A stretch of DNA of 64,000 nt from Stappia sp. BW2 (GTDB lineage Bacteria; Pseudomonadota; Alphaproteobacteria; Rhizobiales; Stappiaceae). The notes under the pieces are model-generated. The model did not search any database. It was not told where the DNA came from and saw only the letters and a list, made by a program, of their open reading frames with translations. Of the stretch, positions 8,386 to 17,665 are shown in pieces. The stretch spans positions 1 through 64,000 of the forward strand of contig NZ_VIRG01000103.1 in assembly GCF_008107695.1 (NCBI RefSeq), in the 5' to 3' direction. Both the position numbers and the translations under genes were made by a program. Positions within the stretch are counted from its first letter, which is position 1; every line of letters begins with the position of its first letter.

Positions 8386-9239
8386 TGCCGTCGCTTCCCG
8401 ATGCCGCAACGCCGGACGCCGCCGCTCTCGCCAAACAGGCCGCGGCGCATCAATCCCACGATCCGCATGTCGCGGACGTTGACCTGCAACCTGCCTTGTT
8501 TGATTGGCTGTGCCGGATGGGAGACAATTCCCTGGTCCTCGGTCACCGCTTGTCGGAATGGTGCGGGCACGGTCCCGCGCTGGAAGAGGACATCGCGCTG
8601 GCCAATACTGCGCTCGACCTGATCGGGCAGACGCAAATGTGGCTGGCGCTCGCCGGCGAGGTCGAGGACGCGGGACGCACCGCCGACGATCTGGCCTATC
8701 TGCGCGACACGAGCAAGTTCCGCAATCTGAAGCTGGTCGAACTGCCGAACGACGATCTGGCGGTGACCCTGATGCGCGGGTTCCTGTTCGATGCGTTCCA
8801 TTTCGAGCTGCTGAAAGAACTGGCCGGCTCGTCCAGTCCGCGCGTGGCCGAGATCGCCGCCAAGGCGCTGAAGGAAGTGTCCTATCACCTCGAACGCTCT
8901 TCGGATCTGGTGGTGCGGCTGGGCGACGGCACGACCGAAAGCCACGAGCGGATGCAGGCCGCTCTGAACCGACTCTGGCCCTATACCGGAGAGATGTTCA
9001 AAGCGGACGGCGTGGACGAGGCTGTGGCCGAGGCCGGGATTGCGCCGAAGCTGTCGGACGTGCTGCCAGTCTGGCAGCGGACGGTGGACGATGTTCTCTC
9101 CGAGGCGACGTTGGCCAAGCCCGACCGCAAGTTCGACGCACAGACCGGCGGCAAGCAGGGACGCCACACAGAGCATCTGGGCTTTCTTCTGGCCGAGATG
9201 CAGTTCCTGCAGCGCGCCTATCCCGGCGCGAGCTGGTAA
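8385..9239 (+). CDS. paaC: Phenylacetyl-CoA epoxidase structural subunit PaaC
   Basis: A 284-residue ferritin-fold protein that lacks a full set of iron ligands, as expected for the structural partner of PaaA. It shows the region LANTALDLIGQTQMW and the helix HLERSSDLVVRLGDG. It overlaps paaB by one base and is followed five bases later by paaD. Confidence 0.94.
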   Translation: MPSLPDAATPDAAALAKQAAAHQSHDPHVADVDLQPALFDWLCRMGDNSLVLGHRLSEWCGHGPALEEDIALANTALDLIGQTQMWLALAGEVEDAGRTADDLAYLRDTSKFRNLKLVELPNDDLAVTLMRGFLFDAFHFELLKELAGSSSPRVAEIAAKALKEVSYHLERSSDLVVRLGDGTTESHERMQAALNRLWPYTGEMFKADGVDEAVAEAGIAPKLSDVLPVWQRTVDDVLSEATLAKPDRKFDAQTGGKQGRHTEHLGFLLAEMQFLQRAYPGASW

Positions 9240-9244
9240 AGCCG

Positions 9245-9766
9245 ATGACGACGCTTTTGCCATCGACCGATCAGGTCTGGGACTGGCTCTCCGAGGTGCC
9301 CGACCCCGAGATCCCCGTGGTCTCTGTTACGGATCTGGGCATCGTGCGCGAGGTGCGTTGGGACGAAGGCACGCTGGTGGTGGCCGTTACGCCCACCTAC
9401 TCGGGCTGTCCCGCGACCGCCGTGATCGACCTGATGATCGAGACGCACCTGCGTGAGAAGGGTATCGACGATCTGCGGCTGGAACGCCGTCTCTCGCCGC
9501 CCTGGACCACCGACTGGGTCAGCGAGGAAGGCCGCGACAAGCTGCGCGCCTATGGCATTGCGCCGCCTGTTGACGGCACCGCCTCAGACGGCATGACGGC
9601 GGGCCGCGCGGCACGGTTGTCGGGCAAGTCGAACCTCGTGATCGTCTGCCCACGCTGCGGATCGAACCAGACTGAGAGGGTCAGCCAGTTCGGCTCGACC
9701 CCCTGCAAGGCCAGCTACCGCTGTCGCGACTGCCTGGAGCCTTTCGACTACTTCAAGTGCCACTGA
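9245..9766 (+). CDS. paaD: Phenylacetate epoxidase maturation protein PaaD
   Basis: A 173-residue protein. The N-terminal part is a DUF59/MIP18-type domain (DPEIPVVSVTDLGIVR and TPTYSGCPAT), as in Fe-S assembly factors. The C-terminus holds four cysteines in CPRCGS and CRDC, a likely metal knuckle. PaaD is needed for an active epoxidase, probably for iron-sulfur or diiron maturation. The start at 9245 follows the paaC stop; a longer frame upstream overlaps paaC and is rejected. Confidence 0.94.
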   Translation: MTTLLPSTDQVWDWLSEVPDPEIPVVSVTDLGIVREVRWDEGTLVVAVTPTYSGCPATAVIDLMIETHLREKGIDDLRLERRLSPPWTTDWVSEEGRDKLRAYGIAPPVDGTASDGMTAGRAARLSGKSNLVIVCPRCGSNQTERVSQFGSTPCKASYRCRDCLEPFDYFKCH

Positions 9767-9831
9767 GCCACTTCGGTGCCCCTACGGGGCATCGCCGACG
9801 CATTGCCTATCCAGACAGGAGGAGGTCTGAC

Positions 9832-10908
9832 ATGCCCCGTTTCCATCCCCTAGAGGTGACCGACATCCGGCGCGAGACCCGCGACGCCGTTGTCCTCACG
9901 CTGACGCCGCGGCCCGAGGACGCGGCGAATTTCGAATTCACCCAGGGCCAGTACCTGACCTTTCGCCGCGATTTCGACGGCACCGAACTGCGGCGGTCCT
10001 ATTCGATCTGCGCCGGCAAGGACGAGGGCGCGCTCAAGGTCGGCATCAAGCGCGTCGACGGCGGGGCCTTCTCGACCTGGGCCAACGAAGACCTGAAACC
10101 CGGCGACACGCTGGACGCGATGGTGCCGCAGGGCCGGTTCTTCACCCAGATCGACCCAGCCAGCACCAAGTCCTACCTTGGCTTTGCCGGCGGGTCGGGC
10201 ATCACGCCGGTTCTGTCGATCATCAAGACCACGCTGGCGCGGGAACCGAATGCCAGTTTCACGCTGGTTTACGCCAACCGCCAGACCTCTTCGATCATGT
10301 TCCGCGAGGAGCTGGAGGATCTCAAGAACACCTATCTCGGGCGCTTCTCCGTTATCCACATCCTCGAAAGCGAAGGGCAGGAGATCGACCTCTTCACCGG
10401 GCGCATCGACGCCGAGAAGATGGAAATGCTGTTCCGCCTCTGGATCGACGCCGAAACCGTCGACACCGCCTTCATTTGCGGCCCCGAGCCGATGATGTTG
10501 ACCATCGCCGAAAGCCTGCGCCAGGCGGGGCTGAGCGACGCGCAGATCAAATTCGAACTTTTTGCCTCGTCTCAGCCGGGCCGCGCGAAAAAGCGCGCCG
10601 TCTCGCAACAGGCCGCCGCTGCGGGCACGAGCTGCGAGGTGTCGGTGACGCTCGATGGCACGACCCGCACGTTCCAGATGCCGAAAGACGGCACCGCCGT
10701 GCTGGACGCTGCGATCGAGAACCATATGGACGCGCCGTATTCCTGCAAGGCGGGTGTCTGTTCGACCTGCCGCGCCAAGGTGCTGGAAGGCGACGTCGAG
10801 ATGGAGATCAACCACGCGCTCGAAGACTACGAGGTGCGCGCCGGCTACGTGCTGTCGTGCCAGTGCATTCCGCTCTCTGACAAGGTGGTGCTCAGCTATG
10901 ACGAATGA
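9832..10908 (+). CDS. paaE: Phenylacetyl-CoA epoxidase reductase PaaE
   Basis: A 358-residue flavin/iron-sulfur reductase. An FAD domain (RRSYSICA at about 60), an NAD(P)H domain (GGSGITPVLSI, CGPEPMM) and a C-terminal plant-type 2Fe-2S ferredoxin with CKAGVCSTC plus a distal cysteine appear in that order. It passes electrons from NADPH to PaaAC. AGGAGGAG lies before the ATG. The next gene starts inside its last codons (11-base overlap). Confidence 0.95.
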   Translation: MPRFHPLEVTDIRRETRDAVVLTLTPRPEDAANFEFTQGQYLTFRRDFDGTELRRSYSICAGKDEGALKVGIKRVDGGAFSTWANEDLKPGDTLDAMVPQGRFFTQIDPASTKSYLGFAGGSGITPVLSIIKTTLAREPNASFTLVYANRQTSSIMFREELEDLKNTYLGRFSVIHILESEGQEIDLFTGRIDAEKMEMLFRLWIDAETVDTAFICGPEPMMLTIAESLRQAGLSDAQIKFELFASSQPGRAKKRAVSQQAAAAGTSCEVSVTLDGTTRTFQMPKDGTAVLDAAIENHMDAPYSCKAGVCSTCRAKVLEGDVEMEINHALEDYEVRAGYVLSCQCIPLSDKVVLSYDE

Positions 10909-11650
10909 TTTCGACACCATGACCATGGGTGACTACCTCGCACAGGGGGGAAAGCTGACTTCGCCCGAGAATGTGCCGCCGCGCTACCGGGGTGAATTGC
11001 TGCGGCTGATGTCGTCTTTCGTTGACAGCCAACTGGCCGCCTCGGCGGGCTTCGCCGGGGCGATCAACTGGGCGCCCGGCATCAAGTCCCGGATCGCCGC
11101 CAGCCGGATCACGCTGGAAAAGGCCGACCACGCCGAACGGGTGCTGGACCTGATGGAAGGTTTTGGCACCGACGCGGCGCTCTATGAGCGGGCGCACGAT
11201 TGGGCGGCGCGCGAACCTCGCGACAGCACATTGGAGGCCAAGCGCCATGGCGGCGACATGCGCCTGTCGGTCTTTCACTACCCGCTGACCGGCTGGACCG
11301 ACGCGGTGGTGATGAACGTACTCATGGGGCTCGCGACGCAGCACGCGGTGGGCGAGCTGACGCAGTGCTCTTACCAGCCTCTGGCCGATGTGTTGCGCGA
11401 TCTGCTGCCGCGCGAACGGCGGCACATGGAACTGGGACTCGAAGGGCTGGAGCGGATCGGCGCGACGGAGGAGGCGAAGACCTCGGTCGCCTATTGGATG
11501 CCGCGTGTGGCCGAGACCTTTGGCCCGGCGCAGTCCGACAGGTTTGAACGGCTCAAGGCGATGGGTCTGCGCCGCACCGACAATGAAACGCTGCGCACTG
11601 CGTGGCGCGCCGAGGCAGAGCGCACGCTCTTTGCCCTCGGTCTGACCTGA
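10898..11650 (+). CDS. Additional PaaA/PaaC-like ferritin-fold protein
   Basis: A 250-residue protein of the phenylacetic-acid-catabolic (PaaA/PaaC) type inserted between paaE and paaZ. It keeps one E-x-x-H motif (ERRHMELG), but the position of the first E-x-x-H reads K-A-D-H (LEKADHAERV), so a full diiron site is doubtful. It overlaps paaE and is 17 bases from paaZ, so it is part of the operon. It may be a regulatory or structural subunit, or a second oxygenase component for a related substrate. No gene name is assigned. A start at 10920 is also possible. Confidence 0.75.
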   Translation: MTNDFDTMTMGDYLAQGGKLTSPENVPPRYRGELLRLMSSFVDSQLAASAGFAGAINWAPGIKSRIAASRITLEKADHAERVLDLMEGFGTDAALYERAHDWAAREPRDSTLEAKRHGGDMRLSVFHYPLTGWTDAVVMNVLMGLATQHAVGELTQCSYQPLADVLRDLLPRERRHMELGLEGLERIGATEEAKTSVAYWMPRVAETFGPAQSDRFERLKAMGLRRTDNETLRTAWRAEAERTLFALGLT

Positions 11651-11667
11651 ACCGAAAGGACAAGCAG

Positions 11668-13737
11668 ATGCTGGATACCGGACGCACCGCGCGCCGCCTC
11701 GAAAGCTATGTGCAAGGCGCCTGGCGCGCCGGAGAGGGTGACGGCAAACCGCTTGCCAATGCCGCTACCGGCGAAGTGCATGCCTACATCGGCTCCGAGG
11801 GCCTCGATTTCGCAGGCGCGCTTGACTGGGGCCGCGACGTTGGCGGTCCCGCCCTGCGCGCGCACACCGTGCATGAACGCGCGTTGATGCTGAAGTCCAT
11901 CGGCCTCAAACTGATGGAAATGAAGGGTGAGTTCCACGCCGAAAGCCTTGCCACAGGGGCCACGCCAAAGGACGCCTGGCCCGATATCGACGGCGGGATC
12001 GGCACGCTTTTGACCTTTGCCTCGGTGGCGCGGCGCGAGCTGCCCAATGCCAAGGTGATCCCCGAGGGGGCTGTGGAGCCGCTGTCCAAGGATGGCAGCT
12101 TTGTCGGCCAGCACATCCTCGTGCCGATGCGGGGCATTGCCATTCACATCAACGCCTTCAACTTCCCGGTCTGGGGGATGCTGGAAAAGATCGCGCCCGC
12201 GCTGATTGCCGGGATGCCGTGCCTTGTGAAGCCCGCGTCCTCGACCGCCTATGTGACTGAACTGGTGGTGCGGCGCATTCTTGAGATGGGCATCCTGCCG
12301 GACGGCGCGTTGCAGCTCGTCTGCGGCGGAGTGGGCGACATGCTGGATCATGTCACCGGTCAGGATGTGGTGACCTTCACCGGCTCTGCCTCCACCGGGC
12401 GTAAGCTGAAGGCACACCCGGCGATTGTCGAAAACGCCACGCGCTTTACGATGGAGGCGGACAGCCTCAACGCCGCGATCCTCGGCCCCGATGCGGGTCC
12501 CGACACGCCGGAGTTCGATCTGTTCGTGCGCGAAGTGCACCGCGAGATGACGACGAAGGCGGGTCAGAAATGCACCGCGATCCGGCGCGTCATCGTGCCG
12601 AAAGCGCTGGAACAGGACGTCATCGCGTCCCTGTCCGAGCGGCTGGCGAAAACGCCTGCGGGCCTGCCCGATCTGCCCGAGACCCGGCTGGGCGCGCTGG
12701 CCTCGATCGGCGACCGCGACGGCGTGCGCGAGAAGATCGCAGAGATCGCGAAAGAGGCCGAGATCGTCTTTGGCGATCCGAATACCGTCAAGGTGGCCTC
12801 GGGCGATGCCGAGAAGGGCGCGTTTCTGAACCCGGTGCTGCTACGCTGTCCCGATCCGATGACCGCCAATGCCCCGCATGAGGTCGAGGCCTTCGGCCCG
12901 GTCGCGACGGTGATGGGCTATGACGGGATCGACGAGGCGGTCACGCTGGCGATGAAAGGAATGGGGTCGCTGGTGTCGTCGGTCTTCACCAATGACGAAG
13001 ACGTCGCCGCCAAACTGGTGCTGGGCATCGCACCCTTCCACGGGCGCGTGATGCTGGGCAACCGGGACAGCGCCAAAAGCTCGACCGGGCACGGGTCGCC
13101 TATCGCGACGCTGATCCACGGTGGACCGGGGCGCGCAGGTGGCGGCGAAGAGATGGGCGGCATGCGCGGTGTGAAGCACTTCATGATGCGCACCGCCGTG
13201 CAGGGGACGCCAAGGCTTCTGTCGGCTGTAACGGGCAACTGGGTGTCGGGCGCCCCGGCAGAGCAGGGGACACATCCGTTCCGCAAATCTCTGGCCGAAC
13301 TCAACATCGGCGACCAGCTGCTGACCGACAGCCGCGTGGTCAGCAAGGAAGACGTCGAGCATTTCGCGGAGTTCACCGGCGACACCTTCTACGCCCACAT
13401 GGACAGCGAAGCGGCCAAGGCAAACCCGTTCTTCGAGGATCGCGTCGCGCACGGCTACCTGATCGCCTCTTTCGCGGCGGGTTTGTTCGTACAGCCCGAT
13501 CCGGGTCCGGTGCTGGCGAACTACGGCGTCGACAACCTGCGGTTCCTGACCCCGGTCTATTTCGGCGACAGCCTTCAGGTGCAGCTGACCTGCAAGCAGA
13601 TCAACCCACGCGAGGGGACGGTATACGGCGAGGTCCGCTGGGACTGCCGTGTCACCAACCAGCGCGACGAGGTCGTTGCACAATACGACGTTCTGACCAT
13701 GGTGGCCAAAAGCTGGCCGCTGCCGGACGAGGGCTGA
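11668..13737 (+). CDS. paaZ: Oxepin-CoA hydrolase / 3-oxo-5,6-dehydrosuberyl-CoA semialdehyde dehydrogenase
   Basis: A 689-residue fusion. Residues about 1-520 are an aldehyde dehydrogenase with the glutamate in FTMEADSLNAA and nucleophile cysteine in KAGQKCTAIRR. Residues about 540-689 are an R-hydratase (MaoC-like) domain with FAEFTGDTFYAHMD, DRVAHG and ASFAAGLF. PaaZ opens the oxepin ring and oxidises the aldehyde. AAAGGA precedes the ATG. Full length for the family. Confidence 0.95.
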   Translation: MLDTGRTARRLESYVQGAWRAGEGDGKPLANAATGEVHAYIGSEGLDFAGALDWGRDVGGPALRAHTVHERALMLKSIGLKLMEMKGEFHAESLATGATPKDAWPDIDGGIGTLLTFASVARRELPNAKVIPEGAVEPLSKDGSFVGQHILVPMRGIAIHINAFNFPVWGMLEKIAPALIAGMPCLVKPASSTAYVTELVVRRILEMGILPDGALQLVCGGVGDMLDHVTGQDVVTFTGSASTGRKLKAHPAIVENATRFTMEADSLNAAILGPDAGPDTPEFDLFVREVHREMTTKAGQKCTAIRRVIVPKALEQDVIASLSERLAKTPAGLPDLPETRLGALASIGDRDGVREKIAEIAKEAEIVFGDPNTVKVASGDAEKGAFLNPVLLRCPDPMTANAPHEVEAFGPVATVMGYDGIDEAVTLAMKGMGSLVSSVFTNDEDVAAKLVLGIAPFHGRVMLGNRDSAKSSTGHGSPIATLIHGGPGRAGGGEEMGGMRGVKHFMMRTAVQGTPRLLSAVTGNWVSGAPAEQGTHPFRKSLAELNIGDQLLTDSRVVSKEDVEHFAEFTGDTFYAHMDSEAAKANPFFEDRVAHGYLIASFAAGLFVQPDPGPVLANYGVDNLRFLTPVYFGDSLQVQLTCKQINPREGTVYGEVRWDCRVTNQRDEVVAQYDVLTMVAKSWPLPDEG

Positions 13738-13739
13738 GC

Positions 13740-14354
13740 GTGGCGATCTGGTCTTGGGACGGCGTGGTGCCGGTGGTGGCGACGTCGGCCTTCGTCCACC
13801 CGGACGCCACGCTGATCGGCGACGTGATCGTGGGGGCAGGCTGTTACGTCGGCCCCGGCGCGGTCCCGCGCGGCGATTTCGGGCGTGTCACGCTGGAGGC
13901 GGGCTCGAACGTGCAGGAGACCTGCGTCGTCCACGCCTTTCCGGGCAAGGACGTTCTGGTCGAGGAACGCGGCCACGTCGGGCACGGGGCGGTGCTGCAC
14001 GGTTGCATCATCGGTCGCAATGCGCTGGTGGGGATGAATGCCGTCGTCATGGATGAGGCGCGGATTGGCGAGAACAGCATCCTCGGTGCTGCGGCTTTCG
14101 TCCCGGCGGGGGTCGAGATCCCGGCGGGGGTCATGGCCGTCGGCGCTCCTGCCAAAGTGTTGCGGGATCTGACGGAGAAGGAAATCGACTGGAAGTCGCG
14201 CGGCACGGATATCTATCGGCAGCTGGCCGTCGATGCGAAGACGAAACTGGCCCCCGCGCAGCCGCTGACAGAGGTCGAGGCGAACCGCCGCCGGGTGACG
14301 GCGCCCAACTACGATCCTCTGGTGGTCGAACGTGCGGCTAGCGAACGCCCTTGA
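13740..14354 (+). CDS. paaY: Left-handed beta-helix thioesterase PaaY
   Basis: A 204-residue hexapeptide-repeat protein of the gamma-carbonic-anhydrase-like group. Repeated turns such as DATLIGDVIVGAGCYVG and GHGAVLHGCIIG and metal-site histidines (VHAF, GHVGHG) are visible. PaaY hydrolyses dead-end CoA thioesters made by the pathway. GTG at 13740 is the start, two bases after the paaZ stop. Its 3' end overlaps the convergent paaR-like gene by 17 bases, so the two messages overlap tail to tail. Confidence 0.9.
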   Translation: MAIWSWDGVVPVVATSAFVHPDATLIGDVIVGAGCYVGPGAVPRGDFGRVTLEAGSNVQETCVVHAFPGKDVLVEERGHVGHGAVLHGCIIGRNALVGMNAVVMDEARIGENSILGAAAFVPAGVEIPAGVMAVGAPAKVLRDLTEKEIDWKSRGTDIYRQLAVDAKTKLAPAQPLTEVEANRRRVTAPNYDPLVVERAASERP

Positions 14355-14937
14355 TCCCTTCGAGAATCAGGGTTGTCGCGATGCTGGCGTAATCTTCACG
14401 GCTGATCTTTCCGCCTTCGCGGAACCACATGTAGACCCAGTTCATCATCCCGAAGAGTGACATGGTCACGGGCATCAGCAGCGGCCGCTCGGGCGTGTCC
14501 AGATGCGGGTGCATCCGCGAAATTACTTTCGAGAAATGTCCAACGATCCGGCGTTCGATGGCCGTGACCTCGCGCTTTTGCTCGTCCGACAGGGCGGGCC
14601 CTGCGTTCAACTGAACCTTGTGCTGATCGTCGGCGCCCTTGTAGGCGTCGAGCACCGTCATCACCAACCGCTCCAATCGGTCGCGCGGGGACAGCGTCTC
14701 GTCACCGGCCTGGTCGAGCGCGGCATCGACCTCTTCCAGATGTGTCTTGATGATCGCGAAGATCAGCGCACCCTTGGACGGATAGTAGTGGTAGAGCAGC
14801 GACTTGGAGACCCCAGCCTCGGCGGCGATCTGCGACATGGAAGCCTTCTCCATGCCTTGGGTCGCGAAGACATGCGCGGCCGTCAGCAGCAGGCTGTGCT
14901 GCTTTTCCTCGAAGTCTTCGGCGCGGGTTCTGGCCAT
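14338..14937 (-). CDS. paaR: TetR-family regulator of phenylacetate genes
   Basis: A 199-residue TetR protein. The N-terminal HTH is clear (MSQIAAEAGVSKSLLYHYY at about 33-52), followed by an all-helical ligand domain. It is the last gene of the minus-strand paaGIK operon, separated from paaK by 88 bases. TetR regulators in this position (PaaR) respond to phenylacetyl-CoA in other bacteria. The two GACCG-N2-CGGTC palindromes at 5795 and 17666 are its likely targets. Confidence 0.85.
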   Translation of the reverse strand: MARTRAEDFEEKQHSLLLTAAHVFATQGMEKASMSQIAAEAGVSKSLLYHYYPSKGALIFAIIKTHLEEVDAALDQAGDETLSPRDRLERLVMTVLDAYKGADDQHKVQLNAGPALSDEQKREVTAIERRIVGHFSKVISRMHPHLDTPERPLLMPVTMSLFGMMNWVYMWFREGGKISREDYASIATTLILEGIKGVR

Positions 14938-15025
14938 GGGTTAGCGTGCTCCTTGCTGTCCGGCGGTCGCAGGTGGACGGCCCCTTCTACCCGCCGGACG
15001 GCGTTTTATCCAGCCTGTCGCCGGA

Positions 15026-16336
15026 TCACGACTTGGGACGGTTGTCGACGACGCGCTTGGCCTTGCCTTCAGAGCGCGCGACGGTTTCGGGGTCGTGCAC
15101 CTCGATCTTTGTCGACACGCCGACCACCGATTTGATGTGATGCGACAGTTCCCTGGCGGATGCGTCGCGGGCGTCGCTGTCGGAGCGGGCGGGTGTGCTT
15201 TCGACATGCACGGTCATGACGTCCATCCGGCCCTTGCGCGACAGCTCGATCTGGAAATGCGGGGCAAGCCCCTCGCATTTCAGGATCTGCTCCTCGATCT
15301 GGGTCGGGAAGACATTGACGCCGCGCAGAATGATCATGTCGTCGCTGCGCCCGGTGATCTTTTCGATGCGCCGCATTGACCGCGCGGTGCCCGGCAGGAT
15401 GCGGGTCAGATCGCGGGTGCGGTAGCGCACCATCGGCAGCCCTTCTTTGGTGAGCGTGGTGAACACCAGTTCGCCCATCTCGCCGTCGGGCAGCACCTCG
15501 CCCGTGGCGGGGTCAATGATCTCGGGGTAGAAATGATCCTCCCAGACATGCAGCCCGTCTTTGGTTTCCACGCATTCCTGCGCCACGCCCGGGCCCATGA
15601 CCTCGGACAGGCCATAGATGTCGACCGCGTGCATGTCGAAGGCCTGTTCGATTTCCTCACGCATGGCATTGGTCCAGGGTTCGGCCCCGAAGATGCCGAC
15701 CTTGAGCGAGCTCTCGCGCGGATCGATGCCCTTGGCCCGGAATTCATCCAGGATCGACAGCATGTAGGACGGTGTCACCATGATGATCTGCGGCTGGAAA
15801 TCCTGGATCAACGTGACCTGCCGTTCGGTCATCCCGCCGGAAATCGGCACCACGGTACAGCCCAGACGTTCCGCTCCGTAATGCGCGCCAAGCCCGCCGG
15901 TGAACAGCCCGTAGCCATAGGCCACATGGCAGATGTCCCCCTTACGTCCCCCGCCCGCGCGGATCGAACGGGCGACGAGGTCGGCCCAATTGTCGATATC
16001 GTTTTGCGTATAGCCGACGACCGTCGGCTTGCCGGTGGTGCCGGACGAGCCGTGGATGCGCACCAGATCCTGCCGCGGGGTGGCGAACATGCCGAACGGG
16101 TAGGTGTCGCGCAAATCCTGTTTCAGCGTGAAGGGAAACTTGGCGAGGTCGGCCAGCGTCTTGAAGTCGTCGGGATGCGCGCCGTAGTCGTCGAACTGCT
16201 TTTTGTAGAACGGAGAGTTGTCGTAGGCGTGGCGCAGCGACCAGGCCATGCGCTTTTCCTGCAGGGCCGAGATTTCGTCGCGGCTGGCGATCTCGATGGG
16301 ATCGAGAATGTCTTTCGTGGGGCTCAGGTCTGTCAT
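15026..16336 (-). CDS. paaK: Phenylacetate-CoA ligase
   Basis: A 436-residue adenylate-forming enzyme of typical PaaK length. Visible are the phosphate-binding loop SSGTTGKPTVVGYT, the YGLSEVMGPG motif, the YRTRDLT region and the C-terminal domain starting near MRRIEKITGRSDDMI. It activates phenylacetate to phenylacetyl-CoA, the entry step of the pathway. GGGAGGAACC precedes the ATG; it follows paaI by 18 bases. Confidence 0.96.
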   Translation of the reverse strand: MTDLSPTKDILDPIEIASRDEISALQEKRMAWSLRHAYDNSPFYKKQFDDYGAHPDDFKTLADLAKFPFTLKQDLRDTYPFGMFATPRQDLVRIHGSSGTTGKPTVVGYTQNDIDNWADLVARSIRAGGGRKGDICHVAYGYGLFTGGLGAHYGAERLGCTVVPISGGMTERQVTLIQDFQPQIIMVTPSYMLSILDEFRAKGIDPRESSLKVGIFGAEPWTNAMREEIEQAFDMHAVDIYGLSEVMGPGVAQECVETKDGLHVWEDHFYPEIIDPATGEVLPDGEMGELVFTTLTKEGLPMVRYRTRDLTRILPGTARSMRRIEKITGRSDDMIILRGVNVFPTQIEEQILKCEGLAPHFQIELSRKGRMDVMTVHVESTPARSDSDARDASARELSHHIKSVVGVSTKIEVHDPETVARSEGKAKRVVDNRPKS

Positions 16337-16354
16337 CGGTTCCTCCCATAATGA

Positions 16355-16819
16355 TCACTGTGCCGCGGATTGGTCCGTCAGCATGGGTGTGTTGAGTGTC
16401 CGCGCGTGTCCGCGGAATTCTGCGATGACCGTCCCGTCCTCCCGGGTGATCGTCACATCGTAGATGCCGGAACGGCCCTTGCGCGACACCTCGCGCGCGC
16501 TGGCCGTCAGCCTGTCCCCCAGGGCTCCCGGGGTGATGTAGGTGACCGAGCAGTGCTGCGCGACGGTCACCGCGTTGTAGGTGTTGCAGGCAAAGGCAAA
16601 GGCGCTGTCGGCCAGCGTGAACAGGTAGCCGCCGTGGGCATTGCCGTGGCCGTTGGTCATGGCCTTGGTCAGGGTCATCAGAATCGTCGCCTGACCGGGG
16701 GCCACATGGGTCAGATCCATGCCAAGCTGCTGGGACGCAGTGTCGGTCGACCACATCTGCGCGGCGCAGGCCTCGGCCAGTTCTTGCGGGGTCATCATGT
16801 CGGGGTCGGCCATGATCAT
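16355..16819 (-). CDS. paaI: Hydroxyphenylacetyl-CoA thioesterase PaaI
   Basis: A 154-residue hotdog-fold protein. It contains NGHGNAHGGYLFTLADSAFAFACN, here the acid and glycine signature of PaaI thioesterases is seen in the parts NAHGGYLFTLAD. It clears hydroxylated side products. Its ATG overlaps the paaG stop (ATGA); ATG at 16813 is an alternative start. Confidence 0.93.
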   Translation of the reverse strand: MIMADPDMMTPQELAEACAAQMWSTDTASQQLGMDLTHVAPGQATILMTLTKAMTNGHGNAHGGYLFTLADSAFAFACNTYNAVTVAQHCSVTYITPGALGDRLTASAREVSRKGRSGIYDVTITREDGTVIAEFRGHARTLNTPMLTDQSAAQ

Positions 16820-17610
16820 TTACCCTTGAAACCGGGCGCGCGTTTTTCGAGGAAGGCCGCCACACCTTCTGCGTAGTCGTCTGAATAGCCTGCCTTGCGC
16901 TGGCAGTCCCGTTCGCGGTCGAGGTGAGTGTCCAGGTCGTTGGTCGCCGCTTCCTGAATCAGCACCTTGGTCAGTCCCAACCCGACGGTCGGCCCGGCGG
17001 CAAGTTTGGCGGCAAGTGTCCGGGCCTCGTCCATCAGGGCGTCGTCGTCGATCGCCTTCCAGATCAGGCCCCAGTCGGCGGCAGTGTCCGCCATCAAGGG
17101 CTCAGCCGTCATGGTTAGCGCTTTGGCGCGTGGCTCGCCCAAAATGCGGGCCAGCGACCAGCTGCCGCCCGCATCAGGGATCAGCCCGATCTTGGAAAAG
17201 GCCTGAATGAATTTCGCCGATTTTGCAGCCAGAACGATGTCGCAAGCAAAGGCGATGTTGGCACCTGCACCGGCTGCGACGCCGTTCACGGCACAGACGA
17301 CAGGTTTGTTCAAAGCGCGAATCTTCCGCAGGAGCGGGTTGTAGAAGGTCTCGATCGTGTGGCCGAGGTCGGGCTTCGGTCCGCCCTTGCGCGGATCGCG
17401 ATCGCCCAGATCCTGCCCCGCGCAGAATCCGCGCCCCGCGCCGGTGATCAGAACGGCACGAATATCTGCGTCGTTGTGCGCGCGCTCGATCTCGGCCCGC
17501 AGGGCGAGGTGCATCTCTTCATTGAAAGAATTCAGCTTGTCCGGGCGGTTCAGCGTCAGCGTCAGAACGCCGGAGTCCTGCTCGGACAGGATGGTTTGCG
17601 ATGTGGTCAT
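16816..17610 (-). CDS. paaG: 1,2-epoxyphenylacetyl-CoA isomerase
   Basis: A 264-residue crotonase-fold enzyme. The oxyanion-hole segments are AGRGFCAGQDLGDRD and VNGVAAGAGANIAFACD, and the acidic catalytic residue lies in SKIGLIPDAGGSW. PaaG isomerises the ring epoxide to the oxepin. GGAGGACC precedes the ATG at 17610; upstream in-frame codons run into the divergent promoter and are rejected. First gene of the minus-strand operon. Confidence 0.92.
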   Translation of the reverse strand: MTTSQTILSEQDSGVLTLTLNRPDKLNSFNEEMHLALRAEIERAHNDADIRAVLITGAGRGFCAGQDLGDRDPRKGGPKPDLGHTIETFYNPLLRKIRALNKPVVCAVNGVAAGAGANIAFACDIVLAAKSAKFIQAFSKIGLIPDAGGSWSLARILGEPRAKALTMTAEPLMADTAADWGLIWKAIDDDALMDEARTLAAKLAAGPTVGLGLTKVLIQEAATNDLDTHLDRERDCQRKAGYSDDYAEGVAAFLEKRAPGFKGK

Positions 17611-17665
17611 TTGGTCCTCCAAGGCCCTCTCTCCCAGGACGTCGTAAATAATGCTTGCATAAACC

